DNA of 64,000 nucleotides from assembly GCF_036323735.1 (NCBI RefSeq), contig NC_086024.1:64334424-64398423 (forward strand), in the 5' to 3' direction. Of the stretch, positions 62,501 to 64,000 are shown in pieces. The DNA is from Rattus norvegicus. Lineage: Eukaryota; Chordata; Mammalia; Rodentia; Muridae. Positions within the stretch are counted from its first letter, which is position 1, and every line of letters begins with the position of its first letter. The notes under the pieces were generated by a model. It was not told the origin of the DNA. It saw only the letters and a program-made list of their open reading frames with translations, and searched no databases. The translations under genes were made by a program, and so were the position numbers.

Positions 62501-64000
62501 TTTTAGCAATTGACACTTCTAATCATGGCAGAGACGGAGAGAAAGACAGAGAGACTGAGAAATGGGACTTTTATAATGCCATTACTTTTTATCTCAAAAT
62601 TATTTCTATAATCAATTTAGCAATATAAGTATTGTTAGAGACATATAGCAAACATATCTGAGGCTTGGCCTTGAGAATGTGACACTTGCTGACACCCTTT
62701 AGATTTAGTTGCCTTCTGATCCTATGACGGTGCTTCTTATTATGGTGGTGCTCCGCCTCCCCAGACAGTGGTTTACCTAAAAAGTTTTGTATTGTGATAC
62801 CTCCTGTGTCTTAAGAAATGTTCTGCCATAGTTAAACAGTCTTCACTTTTATTCATTTCTGCCGAGCTGCCCATTCATTCATTCAGTGTGACAGGTAAGC
62901 TCTGGGCATACAGAATGGATTCTGACTGTCTTGATTTAGATTCCAAAAGTGCCTCTTGCTATGTTACCTTGACAAATTACCTAGTTCTATAAAACTAATT
63001 TTCCTCATCGTAAGCTTGACATTATCCTATCATATATTCCATAGAACCTCCTTGAAAGAAATCATGTGAAACAATTGATATAACATGACTAGCACAAAGC
63101 CCAGGACATAATATGTGTTTTTATAGGCCAGATTGTTATAATTGTTTTTAATGAGGGCCTTGTATTTATTGTTTTCCAGATGCTATTGAGTTTCATTGTT
63201 AGAAATTGCCAAATGTCGTAGGTAATTCTTACCCTTTGTAACATTCATAGTGAAGCAAGAGTAGCAACAGAAGAGATACAGTGTAACAAGAAAATTGTTA
63301 CTGTGAAGATGTTCTAAAGGCTTTGGGGACTTTGTATGGGAGTGATGTAGAGGGGTGGTATCTAGTGGGCCTGAGGAACTTGGCTATTTTGATCAAAACT
63401 GGTAAAAGTAGAAGGTGCAGAAAGATCTCAGTTTCCTTTTTAACCACAAAGTATTGCATGCTGGTTAAGGGAAGGGCAGATACTCCTGCAATGTATAAGA
63501 CAAAAAGAAAACTCCCTCTTTTTCCCTTATCCCTAAGCATGCCCCTAGACATATATATATATATATATGTTTATCTGTCTTTTTAATCCACATCTCCTAG
63601 AAGAAACTTGAACCTATGAGGGAGGTAGTGTGACTAGAGCTCCTTTTATGTTTTAAATATTTTACAGATACATTTGAGATTCTGAGACATTTTCTATGTG
63701 TATATTACACTAACATATCTGTGTTGCTATAATACACTAGTGTATCTCACATAACAAATTTTGTAATTATTTATTAAATAATGATCCTAGTAATAACATA
63801 TATAAAATATCTATAGATATATTACTGGGTGACAGTGTTGTACAACCTAGATAAACTACTCAGAAAGTTAGGGGAAACAAAAGTAAAATGAATATTGAAC
63901 AACCTCCTCATACTTGACATTGTTCTCACTGAGGTCATAGTTTTGTGTTACTGGCATCTTGTCCTTCTTAGGCTATCCATGAGATCATGTGTCTGAGGTG
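59571..64000. other. Long intronic stretch to the window end, no gene seen
   Basis: About 4.4 kb downstream of the Immp2l exon. T-runs at 60699-60715 and 61540-61549 and an (AT)n run at 63552-63567 are the only low-complexity parts. Next to the T-run at 61540, sequence at about 61340-61530 could be a worn retrocopy, but I cannot name a parent gene. Confidence 0.4.

Noticed and set aside
1..64000. CRISPR arrays, operons or bacterial-type systems
   Set aside because: No regularly spaced identical repeats and no dense coding. The sequence is plainly a mammalian intron landscape.

Overview
This window looks like nuclear DNA from a murid rodent, most likely rat (Rattus). It is AT-rich and gene-poor. 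It carries tRNA-Ala-derived ID SINEs with perfect target-site duplications, very young L1 copies with the G-rich 3' UTR typical of rat L1, and older rodent SINEs (B1, B2/B3, B4-like), MaLR-type LTRs and Lx-type L1 remnants.

Only one exon of a protein-coding gene can be supported. It is a 66-bp plus-strand exon at 54483-54548 whose translation matches the inner mitochondrial membrane peptidase subunit 2 gene (Immp2l), including the catalytic-lysine motif. The rest reads as its flanking introns: about 54.5 kb upstream and 9.5 kb downstream. Very large introns are known for this gene. The neighbouring gene Lrrn3, nested in an Immp2l intron in other mammals, is not seen here.

Layout. 1-11 kb: mostly unique intron with one ID SINE, one ORR1-type LTR and simple repeats. 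11-16.4 kb: a mixed cluster of B2, B1, ID, LTR and old L1 pieces. 16.4-20 kb: a small L1 fragment, then unique sequence. 20.1-23 kb: antisense L1 copies, one with a 13-bp target duplication. 23-28.8 kb: unique intron with a B3-like SINE and a (CT)n(AT)n tract. 28.8-32.2 kb: B4-like and B1 SINEs, a (CA)n tract and a 5'-inverted L1. 32.2-40.7 kb: mostly unique, with old MER5A-like and L1 fragments and a small CpG cluster. 40.7-41.4 kb: a processed Rpl21 pseudogene with a (GGAA)n tail. 42.6-44.3 kb: an ORR1-type LTR with an internal microsatellite, then a short young L1. 48.5-50.8 kb: a young L1 with an open ORF2 C-terminal frame. 51-52.4 kb: an old antisense L1. 54.5 kb: the Immp2l exon. 55.0-56.65 kb: a second young L1. 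57-64 kb: microsatellite, MaLR LTR, Lx fragment, then unique intron.

The most notable structural feature is that the exon is bracketed by two direct L1 copies about 99% identical over about 1.64 kb and offset by exactly 5,839 bp. Unequal recombination between them would remove the exon. No new gene system, operon, CRISPR array or functional RNA gene is visible. Repeat names come from remembered consensus patterns, not from a database search.
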